From Nocardia asteroides (GTDB taxonomy: Bacteria; Actinomycetota; Actinomycetes; Mycobacteriales; Mycobacteriaceae), in assembly GCA_019930625.1 (NCBI GenBank), contig CP082844.1, positions 5,580,001-5,644,000 on the forward strand: 64,000 nt of DNA. Direction: 5' to 3'. The notes beneath the pieces are model-generated. The model did not search any database, was not told the origin of the DNA, and saw nothing but the letters and a program-made list of their open reading frames with translations. Both the position numbers and the translations under genes were made by a program. Each line of letters begins with the position of its first letter. The first letter of the stretch is position 1. This document shows, piece by piece, positions 33,736 through 42,726 of the stretch.

Positions 33736-34863
33736 ATGAGCCAGAACATTCAAGACTTCGTTCCCGCGACATGTGCTTTGCTGGCGTTCGGCGAACCCAC
33801 ACATCAAGAACCCGCTTTCGCGCGGGTCCGCAACCAACTATTCGCTCAGTTGGTCGGCTGCGGCTTCAGATCAATCACGATCGAGACCGACCGCGTGGCG
33901 GCGCTGACCGTAGACGACTTCGTCCGGAATGGGGTCGGCTCCCTCGAGCAAGTGATTGACGAAGGCTTCTCGCACGGTCTCGGAAAGCTCGATGCCAACA
34001 GGCAGCTGGTCACCTGGATGCGCGAGTACAACGCGACCAGGACCGAAGACCAGCAGTTGTCCTTCCACGGGTTCGATGCACCCACCGAAATGACGAGCGC
34101 CCCCAGTCCACGGCATTACCTCGAATTCGCCCGCGACTATCTGGGACTTGCCATCGACCTCGCGGGACTGACCGGCGACGACGAGCGATGGAGCCGTATG
34201 GAGGCGATCATGGATGCGGCCGCCTCGCCCGGCGCCACAGCCGAGGCCGAGCGACTGCGGGTAATCGCCGACGACATGCTCACCATGCTCTATGCCCGGG
34301 CACCGGAACTCATCGCGGCCACCTCACATGCCGAATGGATCACTGCCGAAACGCATCTCACCGCCGGTCTCGGCCTACTGCGCTACCACAAACAGTCCGC
34401 CGACCGGCAACTCGACGAAACCGCCCGGGTATCCCGGATGCTCGCGGTTCGGGACGCCCTCATGGCCCAGAACCTGCTCGCCATCCGCCGAGCCGAGAGT
34501 CCGCGAGGCGCGACTTTCGTGTTCGCGCAGAACGGTCACCTGCGACGAAATCGGTGCCGCTGGTCCCTCGCGGGCATGGATCTCACCTGGTTCAGCGCCG
34601 GGGCGATCGCCGATTCCCTGCTCGGCGAACGCTATTGTTTCGTCGCCGGAAGTCTCGGCCACAGCACGGCTCTCGGACTTGGCGTCCCCGAGCCGGACAC
34701 CTACGAGGGTCTGCTGAGCGAGCGCATACAAACCTGGGGTCTGACCAGCCCCGCCACCCTCGGGCCCGCTCGCATCCGAACCGATCCCACACCCGAGCAA
34801 GGCTACTTCCCGCTCGACCAAGCAACCCTCGACGGCGCCGACGCGGTTCTGCACATCGCGTAA
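33736..34863 (+). CDS. Erythromycin esterase-family protein
   Basis: This 375-residue protein matches the Ere fold. The first catalytic segment is LLAFGEPTHQEPAF (Glu20, His23, Glu25), equivalent to GExxHGxxE of EreA/EreB. ITIETDRVAA (Glu50) and the late His in FVFAQNGHLRRNR, equivalent to the NxH motif, complete the set. The length is close to that of family members. True Ere enzymes open the macrolactone ring of erythromycin; many relatives act on other esters or are uncharacterized. The gene is single, preceded by a purine-rich GGTAGAGACAC. Macrolide inactivation is possible but not shown by sequence. Confidence 0.88.
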   Translation: MSQNIQDFVPATCALLAFGEPTHQEPAFARVRNQLFAQLVGCGFRSITIETDRVAALTVDDFVRNGVGSLEQVIDEGFSHGLGKLDANRQLVTWMREYNATRTEDQQLSFHGFDAPTEMTSAPSPRHYLEFARDYLGLAIDLAGLTGDDERWSRMEAIMDAAASPGATAEAERLRVIADDMLTMLYARAPELIAATSHAEWITAETHLTAGLGLLRYHKQSADRQLDETARVSRMLAVRDALMAQNLLAIRRAESPRGATFVFAQNGHLRRNRCRWSLAGMDLTWFSAGAIADSLLGERYCFVAGSLGHSTALGLGVPEPDTYEGLLSERIQTWGLTSPATLGPARIRTDPTPEQGYFPLDQATLDGADAVLHIA

Positions 34864-34985
34864 CAGCACAGACGCGCTGGCGCTGATCCAGATCATCAGA
34901 TCCGGCCTGCGGCGACGTCGTCGCAGAGCGAAACGGTGTACTGAAAAAGCTTCACTGCAGGATGTAGACATCTTCTGAAGCCCAC

Positions 34986-35327
34986 ATGGGCCGGGCCGCG
35001 GAAATCCTCGACGTCACCCCCGCCTTCTTGCGCGGTCTCGACGCCGCCGAACTATTGATCCCGCAACGCTCCCCGGGAGGGCACCGCCGCTACTCCCGCT
35101 ACCAGCTGCGTATCGCCGCCCGCGCCCGCGCGCTGGTTGACGCCGGCGCACCCCTGGCGGCGGCGTGCCGGATCATCGTCCTGGAGGACCAGCTCACCGA
35201 AGCCTTGGAACTCAACGCCCAACTCTCCCGACAAGACCCACCCACACCGGACCCGACAACTGACCCTCACTCGCCGACGCAGCGGGCGCCGAGTTCGGCC
35301 CACATCGTTTTGCCGCCGCCGCGGTAG
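34986..35327 (+). CDS. MerR-like helix-turn-helix regulator, short N-terminus
   Basis: This 113-residue protein reads MGRAAEILDVTPAFLRGLDA, AELLIPQRSPGGHRRYSRYQL and AAACRIIVLEDQLTEA. It is the DNA-binding half of a MerR-type actinobacterial regulator. The usual few residues before GRAAEIL are missing or use an unseen start, because an in-frame stop lies just upstream. The C-terminal tail is Pro-rich and has no ligand domain. Its end overlaps by 61 bases the end of the HATPase fragment on the other strand. Confidence 0.7.
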   Translation: MGRAAEILDVTPAFLRGLDAAELLIPQRSPGGHRRYSRYQLRIAARARALVDAGAPLAAACRIIVLEDQLTEALELNAQLSRQDPPTPDPTTDPHSPTQRAPSSAHIVLPPPR

Positions 35328-35554
35328 TCCACACCCCAGCAAGTGGCCAGCTCATCGGCCAGGATCAACCCGCGCCCGCCGATGTGACCAGGGCGGCGGA
35401 AGCGTACCGGCGCGCGTGAACCGTCATCGACCTCCACGCGAAACCAGCGGCGACCAGCCCTGATCAACCGGCACCCGCGCGGGGCGCGGGCATGCGCCAC
35501 GGCGTTGCCGGCCAACTCGTCACACCTATACCGCGTCCTCGACGCCGATACCAC
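35267..35554 (-). pseudogene. Anti-sigma/HATPase-type ATP-binding protein, N-terminally truncated
   Basis: The frame contains RCDELAGNAVAHARAP (the N-box of GHKL ATPases), RVEVDDGS (G1-like), GGRGLILADELATCWGVD and GGGKTMWAEL. It matches SpoIIAB/RsbW-like single-domain ATPases common in actinobacteria. Those have 130-150 residues; this frame has 95. The preceding helix seems to lie in another phase (GIGVEDAV followed by a stop), suggesting a frameshift near 35525. It may be decayed. Confidence 0.6.
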
Positions 35555-35714
35555 AGTGGCGTGCTCGAGCAGGCGCGCCTTTGCTCAAGTGCCGAGAGAG
35601 TCTCCGTCGCGGGGTGTGTGGGTTGCAATGCTGCGGCCGAGGCGGACCATGGCGCGGTAGAGGGCGCGGCGGCTGGGCGGCGAAGTTTCGGTGCCAGGCC
35701 GAAGAACTGCCGTG

Positions 35715-35804
35715 GGTCGCCGACGTCTCGCTCTGGCCGCCGAGTTCGGCATCAGCCGCGAAACCGTCTACCGCTACCTGCGAGCCGAGCCCACCGTAGA
35801 CTGA
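35715..35804 (+). pseudogene. Serine-recombinase C-terminal helix-turn-helix fragment
   Basis: The frame GRRRLALAAEFGISRETVYR, YLRAEPTVD, stop, is the HTH at the end of resolvase or invertase proteins. Nothing of the catalytic domain is found upstream. It resembles the recombinase tail in the chimera at 14048-14240. Confidence 0.55.
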
Positions 35805-35867
35805 ACGACACCTGATATTTGCAGGTCGGCCTGCTCGGACCTGGCATCTCGGGCCGGCCTGCGGGGT

Positions 35868-37877
35868 TTACGACGCGGTCTGAGCTGGTTCGGCTGCCGG
35901 ATGGTAGATCTCACGGCGCAAGCGTTCCAGGTCCGGCGCCGCAGAATCTGCGGTTTTCCTGTACCGATCGGTTTGGCTCCCCCAGAGCCCCCCTCTCACT
36001 ATGTTTGTGTACATCTCGGCATAGTCCTTCCCCTGACCGGACAGGCCGGGAAGCACCCGGAGCAGGGCGGGGATGTAGCGGATCACCGTCTCGAGTTGGG
36101 CGCGTTGCTCGGCCAGTTGGCGCTGTACCTGCTCGACGGCTTCGCTGCGGGCACAGCCGGTCTCGTGACGGATCGCGCGGACCAGGTTGTAGGGGACTTG
36201 GTCGGCTTCGTCCCGATCCAGCCCCGCAAGATCGTTCTCCACGAAGACCACGAAGAACAGCAGTTCTTCGAGACGGCGGATCACGGGGTGGTTGCGCAGC
36301 ATCGACGGCACCTCACGGTCCTGGTATGCCTCTAGGCAGGCGATGGCGGTTTCGAACCCGCTGGTCGACTTCCGCAGCGGCAGATAGTCGGCCGTGGCGG
36401 GGATGTCGCCGTTGATGCGCTGGTGCGCTTCGCGTTCGCAGGCTTCGAACCACTCCTCGAGGTTGTCGAGGAACCGCTGCTGCCAGCGGGTGCCGCGGCC
36501 CTCGCGCAGGCGCGGCCACAAACTCGCCCACGCCGTCGGGATCGCTCCAGGCCGCGACGGCGCCTGCGGGTCTTGGTGCAGCATGGCCACCAGGCCACGC
36601 CGCAGCGCGGTGACGGCTTCGGGGTCGGTCAGCTGCGGATCCTCGAACAGGTCGTCCCACACAAGGGCCAGCGTGAACATGCCGGCGAAGGTCTGTTCAC
36701 GGGCCGCGTCCGCTGCTGGGGCCCAGGTCCGTGCCGGGACCCGGAGCCCTCCCGTCCACCGGTGATAGGCGGCCTCGGTCGGTGTCAGGGCCAGGCCGGT
36801 GTCCACCAGCCAGCTCCGCAACCATGACGCGGCCTGCGCAGAGACCACCTCACTGTGGGTCTGGGGTGGCTGCGTCGAGGCCCGGGAGACCGTGGGACCA
36901 GGAGTTCGCCGATCGAGTATGGACCGGGCGTAGGCGGTCATCGCGTGACGGGCGCGCGGGTCGACGGGCAGGGTGGCGAGCTGACCGGCAGCCTGGTCCA
37001 TGAATTCCTCGGCTCGCGCCAGTGCTTCGTCCACGGCGCCGGAGGCGACGACGAGTTCGCGGGCACGTGCGGCTTGCTCACCGGTCATTCTGCTGCGCAG
37101 CAGGCGGGCAAGGTCCCGATCGCGTGCTGCGGCGCGGATCACGGGCAGGGTGTAGATGCCCTCGGGCAGATCCTGATTGACCGGCTTGCCCATTTCTTCG
37201 GCGGTCGAGGTCAAATCGAAAATGTCGTCATACAACTGGTAGGCCATCCCGAACTGTCGACCGAACACCGCCAACGCCTCTTCTCGATCCTCGGGGCGGC
37301 CGGCTTGCATCGCGCCCACCCGGCAGGCCAGCGACAGCAGCGCCGCCGTTTTGCCGTCGATCGACTCCAGGTAGGCCTGCTCGCTGCGGGAGGCCACGTA
37401 CTGGTCGGCGGCCTCGAGCACCATGCCCGCGCACATGTGCGCACTCGCGGTCGATCCCGCGAGCCCTTCACGTCGGCCGAGTTCGAGCAGTACGCGCCCG
37501 CCCTCGGTCGTCACGGAGTCTCCAGCCAGTACGGCCATGTGCGATCCCCACACCGCGTTCGCGCTGGGCCGGCCGCGGCGCTGGTAGGCGTGATCGATGA
37601 CGTCGTCGTGATACAGCGAGCCCAGATGCAGCAACTCCACGGCGGCGGCGGCGCGCACCGCCCGGTCGTCGGCGGGCGTCGCAGGATCGGTGAGCAGGTA
37701 ATACGACAGCAACGTCAAGGTAGGGCGGACCAGGCGGCGGGAGGTGTCGGTCCCTTCGTCGGTGAGTGCGGTCAACTCTGGCCTGCCCTCGAACCGCACG
37801 GGTCCGAGAACGTCACGGACGCGGTCGAGGTCCGCCTCCAGATGCGGGAACACAGCCGAATCGATTTCACGTGGCAC
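35868..37877 (-). CDS. Fused polyprenyl diphosphate synthase - class I terpene synthase
   Basis: This 669-residue protein starts at a GTG (37877) with CAGGAG seven bases upstream. Residues 1-325 are a trans-isoprenyl diphosphate synthase: first Asp-rich motif DDVID (91-95), QRRGRPSAN, DGKTAALL and second motif DDIFD (217-221). After a Pro/Thr-rich linker (about 325-345), residues 350-650 are a class I terpene cyclase: DDLFED (408-413), a pyrophosphate-sensor Arg502, an NSE-type triad region ENDLAGLDRDE (547-557) with Gly552 replacing the Ser, and RY at 638-639. The N-terminal half should build a C15-C25 diphosphate from C5 units and the C-terminal half should cyclize it. The order PT then TC is opposite to fungal chimeric enzymes. 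No P450 or other tailoring gene is adjacent. Confidence 0.9.
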   Translation of the reverse strand: MPREIDSAVFPHLEADLDRVRDVLGPVRFEGRPELTALTDEGTDTSRRLVRPTLTLLSYYLLTDPATPADDRAVRAAAAVELLHLGSLYHDDVIDHAYQRRGRPSANAVWGSHMAVLAGDSVTTEGGRVLLELGRREGLAGSTASAHMCAGMVLEAADQYVASRSEQAYLESIDGKTAALLSLACRVGAMQAGRPEDREEALAVFGRQFGMAYQLYDDIFDLTSTAEEMGKPVNQDLPEGIYTLPVIRAAARDRDLARLLRSRMTGEQAARARELVVASGAVDEALARAEEFMDQAAGQLATLPVDPRARHAMTAYARSILDRRTPGPTVSRASTQPPQTHSEVVSAQAASWLRSWLVDTGLALTPTEAAYHRWTGGLRVPARTWAPAADAAREQTFAGMFTLALVWDDLFEDPQLTDPEAVTALRRGLVAMLHQDPQAPSRPGAIPTAWASLWPRLREGRGTRWQQRFLDNLEEWFEACEREAHQRINGDIPATADYLPLRKSTSGFETAIACLEAYQDREVPSMLRNHPVIRRLEELLFFVVFVENDLAGLDRDEADQVPYNLVRAIRHETGCARSEAVEQVQRQLAEQRAQLETVIRYIPALLRVLPGLSGQGKDYAEMYTNIVRGGLWGSQTDRYRKTADSAAPDLERLRREIYHPAAEPAQTAS

Positions 37878-38449
37878 GCGCGTACTCCTGACTGGTTACA
37901 TCGGTCATCCACAAACACCGTTGATCAACGTCAATTCGACACCACCATCACGCGGAAGACGTTGGTATCGGCCGTTTTCGACGTTCGCAGCCCCTGCATG
38001 ACGACGGTCCGTGATTGTCGTTGCGCGACGAGCACCTCGACCGAATCGCCCACCCCTCACCGGCCACCGGCCTGCGGCCACTGCGCGATCACAGCGAGGC
38101 ATCACGGTCAGAGGGGCCGTGGTCGCCGTGTGTTGCTCGTGTGGCGGCACGGCCGGGCCGCAGTACCCGTCCGGACACTCGGCACTACCCACATCGTGCG
38201 CTGAGGTCGGCACCGCGGCGGACGATGCGCTGCACCGATTCGCGGGCGCCCTGTCGACCAGTGGATGCGCAGCCTGTCACCACGTCCAAGCTCGACAACG
38301 GGGTTGGGCAGACGCTCACCTGCACGGTCACCTACGAGGATCCGATTCCGCACGGTCTCTGGGTGTGGACAACTCCAGCCGTGGTCGGGCAATCCTCGCC
38401 GTGCGCGAAAGAGGCTCGGGCGTGGACACCTTGTCGGGGTCAATCGTAC

Positions 38450-38660
38450 GATGTGGCCGTATTCACTCGGGACAGTAGGTTCACGGACTGGGCCTACGAG
38501 GTCTTCACCCAACCCCGGCCGCTCATGGCCGGTCCACCGGCATTGTTTCTGCTCCGGGTACGGGGTCTCCGTCTTCTTGGACTGTGGATTCAGCCCCGCC
38601 GCCGTGATGTCGGCGTCGGGAGCAGAACAGGTCGTCGCGCGCATGTCCTTCAGCGCACAA
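38450..38660 (-). pseudogene. DUF3558-type lipoprotein fragment
   Basis: On the minus strand the frame contains DADITAAGLNPQSKKTETPY, then PEQKQCRWTGHERP. This is the pattern of actinobacterial DUF3558 lipoproteins (AGlDP..., then a conserved CxW). Signal peptide and start are missing. The rest of the stretch 37878-38784 holds no recognisable gene; its first part should contain the promoter of the terpene synthase gene. Confidence 0.4.
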
Positions 38661-38784
38661 CCCCGCTGAGATTCGCGAAGGTGTCGAGCGCCTGGCCGCT
38701 GTGCTCGACGGAAGCTAGCCGGACGGCCGCGGTCGTTGATTGCCCGGATGCGTTCGGAATCCGACGCCTGTCGAAGATTTCGGC

Positions 38785-40665
38785 TCAATTCTTCTGTCTG
38801 GCTGGGATCGACAGGTCATAGAGAGTGACGCTGTCCACGATCGTGGGAGAGTAGTGGTCCTGGATCCATTCGGTGATATGTGCGTTTGCTCCGGTCTCGC
38901 GCTCTCGCCCGTTCGGTGTGATGATGAAATAGCGTATCTCGCCCTGCGCGGCGTATCTTTTGAACTGTTCGAGCGTCGGAGACGGATCGCGGCCGTTGAA
39001 GCCGCCGATGGGCATGATAGGCAGCTGGGCGGCAAGTTGGTATCCGGCCGCGTTCATCGATCCGATTGCCGCGCCGGCCCAGCGGTGACCGGTACCGTCG
39101 CGCCGCAATAGACGAACCACTTCAGAACTCGGTGTGGAGGGCTCGAGGAAGAACGCGATCGACGCCGGAGTCACGCCGCCGCCGGTAGGTGCGGCGACTA
39201 CCGGTCCCGCGATGGGATTTGTCCCGTGGTGCGGGGTCGCGATGGTGTGCACAGTGTACGCGACCGGTCCCGCGAATGCGGTCAGCGCGGCGGCAGCCGC
39301 AACAACGACGCCGGGTTTGTCACGGACTATCACGGTGACGAAGGCGAGCAATCCGGCTGCCAGCACCGCCCAACGCAGCCATGGCGCGAAATCCGCACTG
39401 CGACTCCATAGCAGCCACGCGGTCGCCGTGGTAGCTCCCAGCGCGAGGGCCGCGGAAAGGCGCACCGACAGTCGGTCACGGTATTGCCAGGCGAGGGCGG
39501 CGCCTATGCCGACCAGAGCGGCGACCGCCGGAGCGAGGGTCACCGTGTAGTAGGGGTGAAATATGCCTGCCATATAACTGAACACCAGCCCGGAGACCAC
39601 CAGCCAGCCACCCCAGAGGAGCAGCGTTGCTCGCCGGCGATCGGTGCGAGGGGATCTGCCGCACAACAAGAGTCCTGCCACGAAGGTGACCAGCGCCGCT
39701 GGGATGAGCCACGCGATCTGGCCACCCTGCGCTGGTTCGAAGAGCCGGGCGATGCCCGTATCGCTGGGTGCGGTCGCGCGGCGGACCGCTTCGACTCCCG
39801 GCGTGCCGACGCCGCGCCGGTCGTTTCCCGTCAGCCGGTCGAATCCGTTGAAGCCGAGAGTCAATTCGAGCACGGAATTATGCTGCGAGGCGCCAATCCA
39901 CGGCCGCGACCTGGCCGGCCAGAGTTCCACCGTGAGTAGCCACCAGGCAGTTGCCGCGACCATGGTAACGCCGGCCGCCAGCAGTTGGACGATGCGCTTG
40001 CCGAGGCGGGGCGGACCGGTGACGAGATAGGTCAGGGCCAGGGCGGGCAACACCAGCATTACCTGCAATTGCTTTGTGAGAAAACCGAATCCGATGAAAG
40101 CACCACAGAGGACCAGCCATCGGGTACGTCCGTCGTCGAGCGCTCGTATCAGCGCCCACGCCGCGGCGACCTCCAAGAACACCAACAGGGCATCCGGATT
40201 GTTGAACCGGAACATCAGTGCGGCCACTGGTGTCACCGCGAGCGCGAATCCGGCGAGCAACCCGGCGACCGGCCCGAAGGACCTGCGTACCGCCGCCCAG
40301 AGCAGAGCCACCGACGCGGTACCGAACAATACCTGCGGCACCAGAATGCTCCAGCTGTTCAACCCGAACACCCGCACCGACAGTTCCATCGGCCATAGTG
40401 CCGCGGGTATTTTGGCGGCGGTGATCGAGTTCGCGGAGTCGGAGGACCCGAAGAAGAATGCCTTCCACGACTCCGAACCAGCCTGCACGGCAGCCGAATA
40501 GAACTCGTCGGCCCACCCGTTGGCGCTGAGATTGCACAGGTAGGCGATCGTGGTGGCCGCCAGCAGCAGTGCCAAACTCGGCAATTCGTGTCGAACACGA
40601 GGCGTTCTCGGCACGATGTCCGCTTCGATCGGATTTTTCGGCGGCACTGCGCTGGTCCCGTTCAT
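38785..40665 (-). CDS. Integral membrane glycosyltransferase (ArnT/PMT, GT39-GT83 type)
   Basis: This 626-residue protein starts at ATG 40665, chosen because GAGGA lies seven bases upstream. About a dozen hydrophobic segments follow a short cytosolic tail. The first extracellular loop carries the catalytic acidic pair in NGWADEFYSAAVQAG, followed by SITAAKIPAALWPM and FRFNNPDALLVF. This is the layout of undecaprenyl- or polyprenyl-phosphate-sugar transferases such as ArnT and mycobacterial relatives. The C-terminal soluble part ends SPTIVDSVTLYDLSIP. It should transfer a sugar from a lipid carrier to a cell-wall lipid or protein outside the membrane. It has no operon partner apart from decayed sequence on both sides. 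Confidence 0.92.
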   Translation of the reverse strand: MNGTSAVPPKNPIEADIVPRTPRVRHELPSLALLLAATTIAYLCNLSANGWADEFYSAAVQAGSESWKAFFFGSSDSANSITAAKIPAALWPMELSVRVFGLNSWSILVPQVLFGTASVALLWAAVRRSFGPVAGLLAGFALAVTPVAALMFRFNNPDALLVFLEVAAAWALIRALDDGRTRWLVLCGAFIGFGFLTKQLQVMLVLPALALTYLVTGPPRLGKRIVQLLAAGVTMVAATAWWLLTVELWPARSRPWIGASQHNSVLELTLGFNGFDRLTGNDRRGVGTPGVEAVRRATAPSDTGIARLFEPAQGGQIAWLIPAALVTFVAGLLLCGRSPRTDRRRATLLLWGGWLVVSGLVFSYMAGIFHPYYTVTLAPAVAALVGIGAALAWQYRDRLSVRLSAALALGATTATAWLLWSRSADFAPWLRWAVLAAGLLAFVTVIVRDKPGVVVAAAAALTAFAGPVAYTVHTIATPHHGTNPIAGPVVAAPTGGGVTPASIAFFLEPSTPSSEVVRLLRRDGTGHRWAGAAIGSMNAAGYQLAAQLPIMPIGGFNGRDPSPTLEQFKRYAAQGEIRYFIITPNGRERETGANAHITEWIQDHYSPTIVDSVTLYDLSIPARQKN

Positions 40666-40690
40666 ATGGCCGTCCTCAGGACCATACGCA

Positions 40691-41000
40691 TCAACCTTCC
40701 CGGGGCGGGGCAAGCGGCTCGCGTGCGAGAACCTCGTTTTCGATGAACGAGGCCAGCCGTGTAAATCCGCTCCGGATGTCTGCTACATCGAGGTCGCTGC
40801 ACGACAAACGCAGTCGGCGGCTGCCGCTTCTGTCGAGATAGAACTGGTCCATCAGGGTCCACAGCACGCTGTACTTGGACGCTGATCTTTCCAGGAGCGC
40901 GAGGTTCGCCTGAAGGCGCATGACGAGGAAGACACCGCCGTCCGGTCGATTCCACTCGACCGCCGGCCGGCCGTGCCCACCGGCGTCGAGCGCGGTCAAC
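40691..41000 (-). pseudogene. PLP-dependent aminotransferase (class I/II) C-terminal remnant
   Basis: The frame reads TALDAGGHGRPAVEWNRPDG, GGVFLVMRL, LDRSGSRRLRLSCSDLD and VADIRSGFTRLASFI. This is the last quarter of a fold-type I aminotransferase (GGxFxxxxL, the Arg that binds the substrate carboxylate in RLRLSCS). Upstream fragments on the same strand (LIADGGTLAQQSPAQ around 41060) suggest the rest is present but out of frame. Such enzymes often supply unusual amino acids to NRPS pathways, but this copy cannot work. Confidence 0.5.
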
Positions 41001-41123
41001 AGGCATCCGAGGTTTTGTCGGTGCCATCCGGCTTTGCGCCGGGCTCTGCTGGGCGAGCGTGCCGCCGTCCGCGATCAGCATCGACGTTGGTGGGACTGTC
41101 GTTCCGACACCAAGAATTCGCAA

Positions 41124-41693
41124 GCCGAATTCACCAACTCACTCTCCGGCCGTTGAGACCTCGACCCGGAGTGGCGCATCGGTGGCAATGCGCTGGTGCA
41201 GAGATCGGCGCCTCGGCATTTGGTGTGCACGGCGTGCGAGATTCATCGTGAATCACATCCATTCCCTGGGGAGCCCGCCTCGGGGCACGGCCGCAGCCGA
41301 GCGGGTCGTCGCTCGGGAAGTTTAATCCGATCTGACAATTCACGGCGCCACGGTGGGTCCACCGTTGGGAACGCTCTCGTTTCCCTGATGCTCCCGGAAC
41401 TCGGGCGGTTTCACCGCGCGGACTGGTTGTTCGGCGGGTGGGCGACGGTGAAACCGAGCGGCATCGAGTGGCGGAAGGCGTTGTGGGGGTGTGGGTTCGA
41501 GATGGTGCTGGACGGTGCGGAGGAGTGTGGCTGGGTAGCGCGGCAGCTGGCGGGTCGCGTCATCGGTAGCGGATGGGCTTCTCCGTGCCGATTTCTGGAT
41601 AAAATTTTACCGGGCTGCATCGCTGTGTGTGATCGAGTCGAGCATGCCCATCCATGGGGATATCGAGTTTGTGTTGCCTGGAATACTGCCAGC
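41124..41693. other. Stretch upstream of the formyltransferase without a recognisable gene
   Basis: A long plus-strand frame runs through here into the formyltransferase, but its sequence has no family resemblance and it contains no convincing start with a ribosome site. It most likely holds decayed sequence and the promoter of the formyltransferase-NRPS unit. Confidence 0.45.
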
Positions 41694-42533
41694 ATGGAAG
41701 ACGCGCTTCGGGTCGTGATCGTGGCCGGTGGCGCTGCGCACTTCAAAACCATCAACTCGGTGTGCGAGAAATCCGGATATTCTGTGGTGTCCTGTTTGTT
41801 CGCTCGTTCGGTGAAGTCAGGCTCTCCGATCCTGCCGTCGTCGGCGGCGGTGATAGGGGAGTTGCTGGAAGTGATACCGGGAGGGATGGACCTGGTGCTG
41901 CCAGGCAGTGCCGCCGGGCTGGCTGACGCATTACCCGGATATCGACCCGACGTCATCGTGGCGTGTGGATTCCCCTGGAAATTCCCGGCCGCTGTTCTGC
42001 GGATTCCCGAACTCGGTGTGCTCAATATACATCCGTCACTCCTGCCGAAACATCGGGGGCCGATGCCGATTGCGTGGGCCATAAGAAATGGTGACACGGG
42101 ATTCGGACTGACGGTACACAGAATGGATGAAGAGTTCGACACCGGCGAGATACTGTCCAGTCGGGGCGGTATACCGCTGGACGAGGATCCGACGCCGGAA
42201 CGGTTGTGGGGTCGTATGGATCCGGTGATCCACGACCTGTTGCCCGACGCGCTGAACAAGGTCGTGGCTGGAATTCCCGGACTTCCGCAAGATGCGGGGG
42301 AGGCGTCGTACGAGTCGTCCTTCGAACCTGGATTCTATCGGGTGGATTGGTCGAATACTGCTGTCGTAGTACACAACCAGGTCCGAGCGTTGCGCTCTCT
42401 CGGGACGGGTCCGGTCGCGCAGATCGGCGATCGTCGCATCAGGGTGTTGCGTACTCGCCTCGACCCTGGGGAGGGGGAGCGGGTGGAGTGCGCCGATGGC
42501 CCTTTGTGGATCGTGGAATCGACGTCCGTCTGA
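41694..42533 (+). CDS. Formyltransferase (methionyl-tRNA formyltransferase fold) linked to the NRPS
   Basis: This 279-residue protein starts [17 protein letters not shown]. It carries the 10-formyl-THF transferase signature [13 protein letters not shown] (Asn111, His113) and [13 protein letters not shown] (Asp149), the complete Asn-His-Asp triad. The C-terminal domain ([20 protein letters not shown]) resembles the second domain of Fmt. It ends 194 bases before the NRPS start on the same strand. Stand-alone formyltransferases beside NRPS genes formylate N-hydroxyornithine (as in coelichelin) or the N-terminal residue. No ornithine monooxygenase gene is present in this window. Because the NRPS starts with an A domain and no C domain, N-formylation of the first residue is plausible. 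Confidence 0.88.
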   Translation: MEDALRVVIVAGGAAHFKTINSVCEKSGYSVVSCLFARSVKSGSPILPSSAAVIGELLEVIPGGMDLVLPGSAAGLADALPGYRPDVIVACGFPWKFPAAVLRIPELGVLNIHPSLLPKHRGPMPIAWAIRNGDTGFGLTVHRMDEEFDTGEILSSRGGIPLDEDPTPERLWGRMDPVIHDLLPDALNKVVAGIPGLPQDAGEASYESSFEPGFYRVDWSNTAVVVHNQVRALRSLGTGPVAQIGDRRIRVLRTRLDPGEGERVECADGPLWIVESTSV

Positions 42534-42539
42534 GCTCGG

Positions 42540-42655
42540 CCTGTTCCCGAAGGTGGTCCAGCCCGCGACGCAGCCGTCCAGTTCGTCCGGCGGCACCACA
42601 TCGTTGACAAGCCCCACCTCGAATGCGCGTGCTTCCGAGGAGCGGCCGATCGACC
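42540..42655 (-). pseudogene. Enoyl-CoA hydratase/isomerase fragment
   Basis: On the minus strand, [20 protein letters not shown], then DGCVAGW, matches the part of crotonase-fold proteins following the active-site Asp/Glu (AxExGLVnxVvpxxeL). Only about 35 residues remain. It fills the gap between the formyltransferase and the NRPS. Confidence 0.5.
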
Positions 42656-42726
42656 CGGAATGTGGTCCAGATTGCTCATGTCGAGCGCTGCACCCGAGCG
42701 ACGGGAATTTGACAGGAGGATGCACC

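Noticed and set aside
38011..38821. Plus-strand open frames between the terpene synthase and the glycosyltransferase
   Set aside because: They show no domain pattern and oppose a better minus-strand DUF3558-like fragment.
41196..41693. N-terminal extension of the formyltransferase frame
   Set aside because: The family begins at the ATG 41694; the upstream codons give no homology.
42496..42726. Upstream extension of the NRPS frame
   Set aside because: It covers a decayed enoyl-CoA hydratase fragment on the other strand, and the AGGAGG before 42727 fixes the start.
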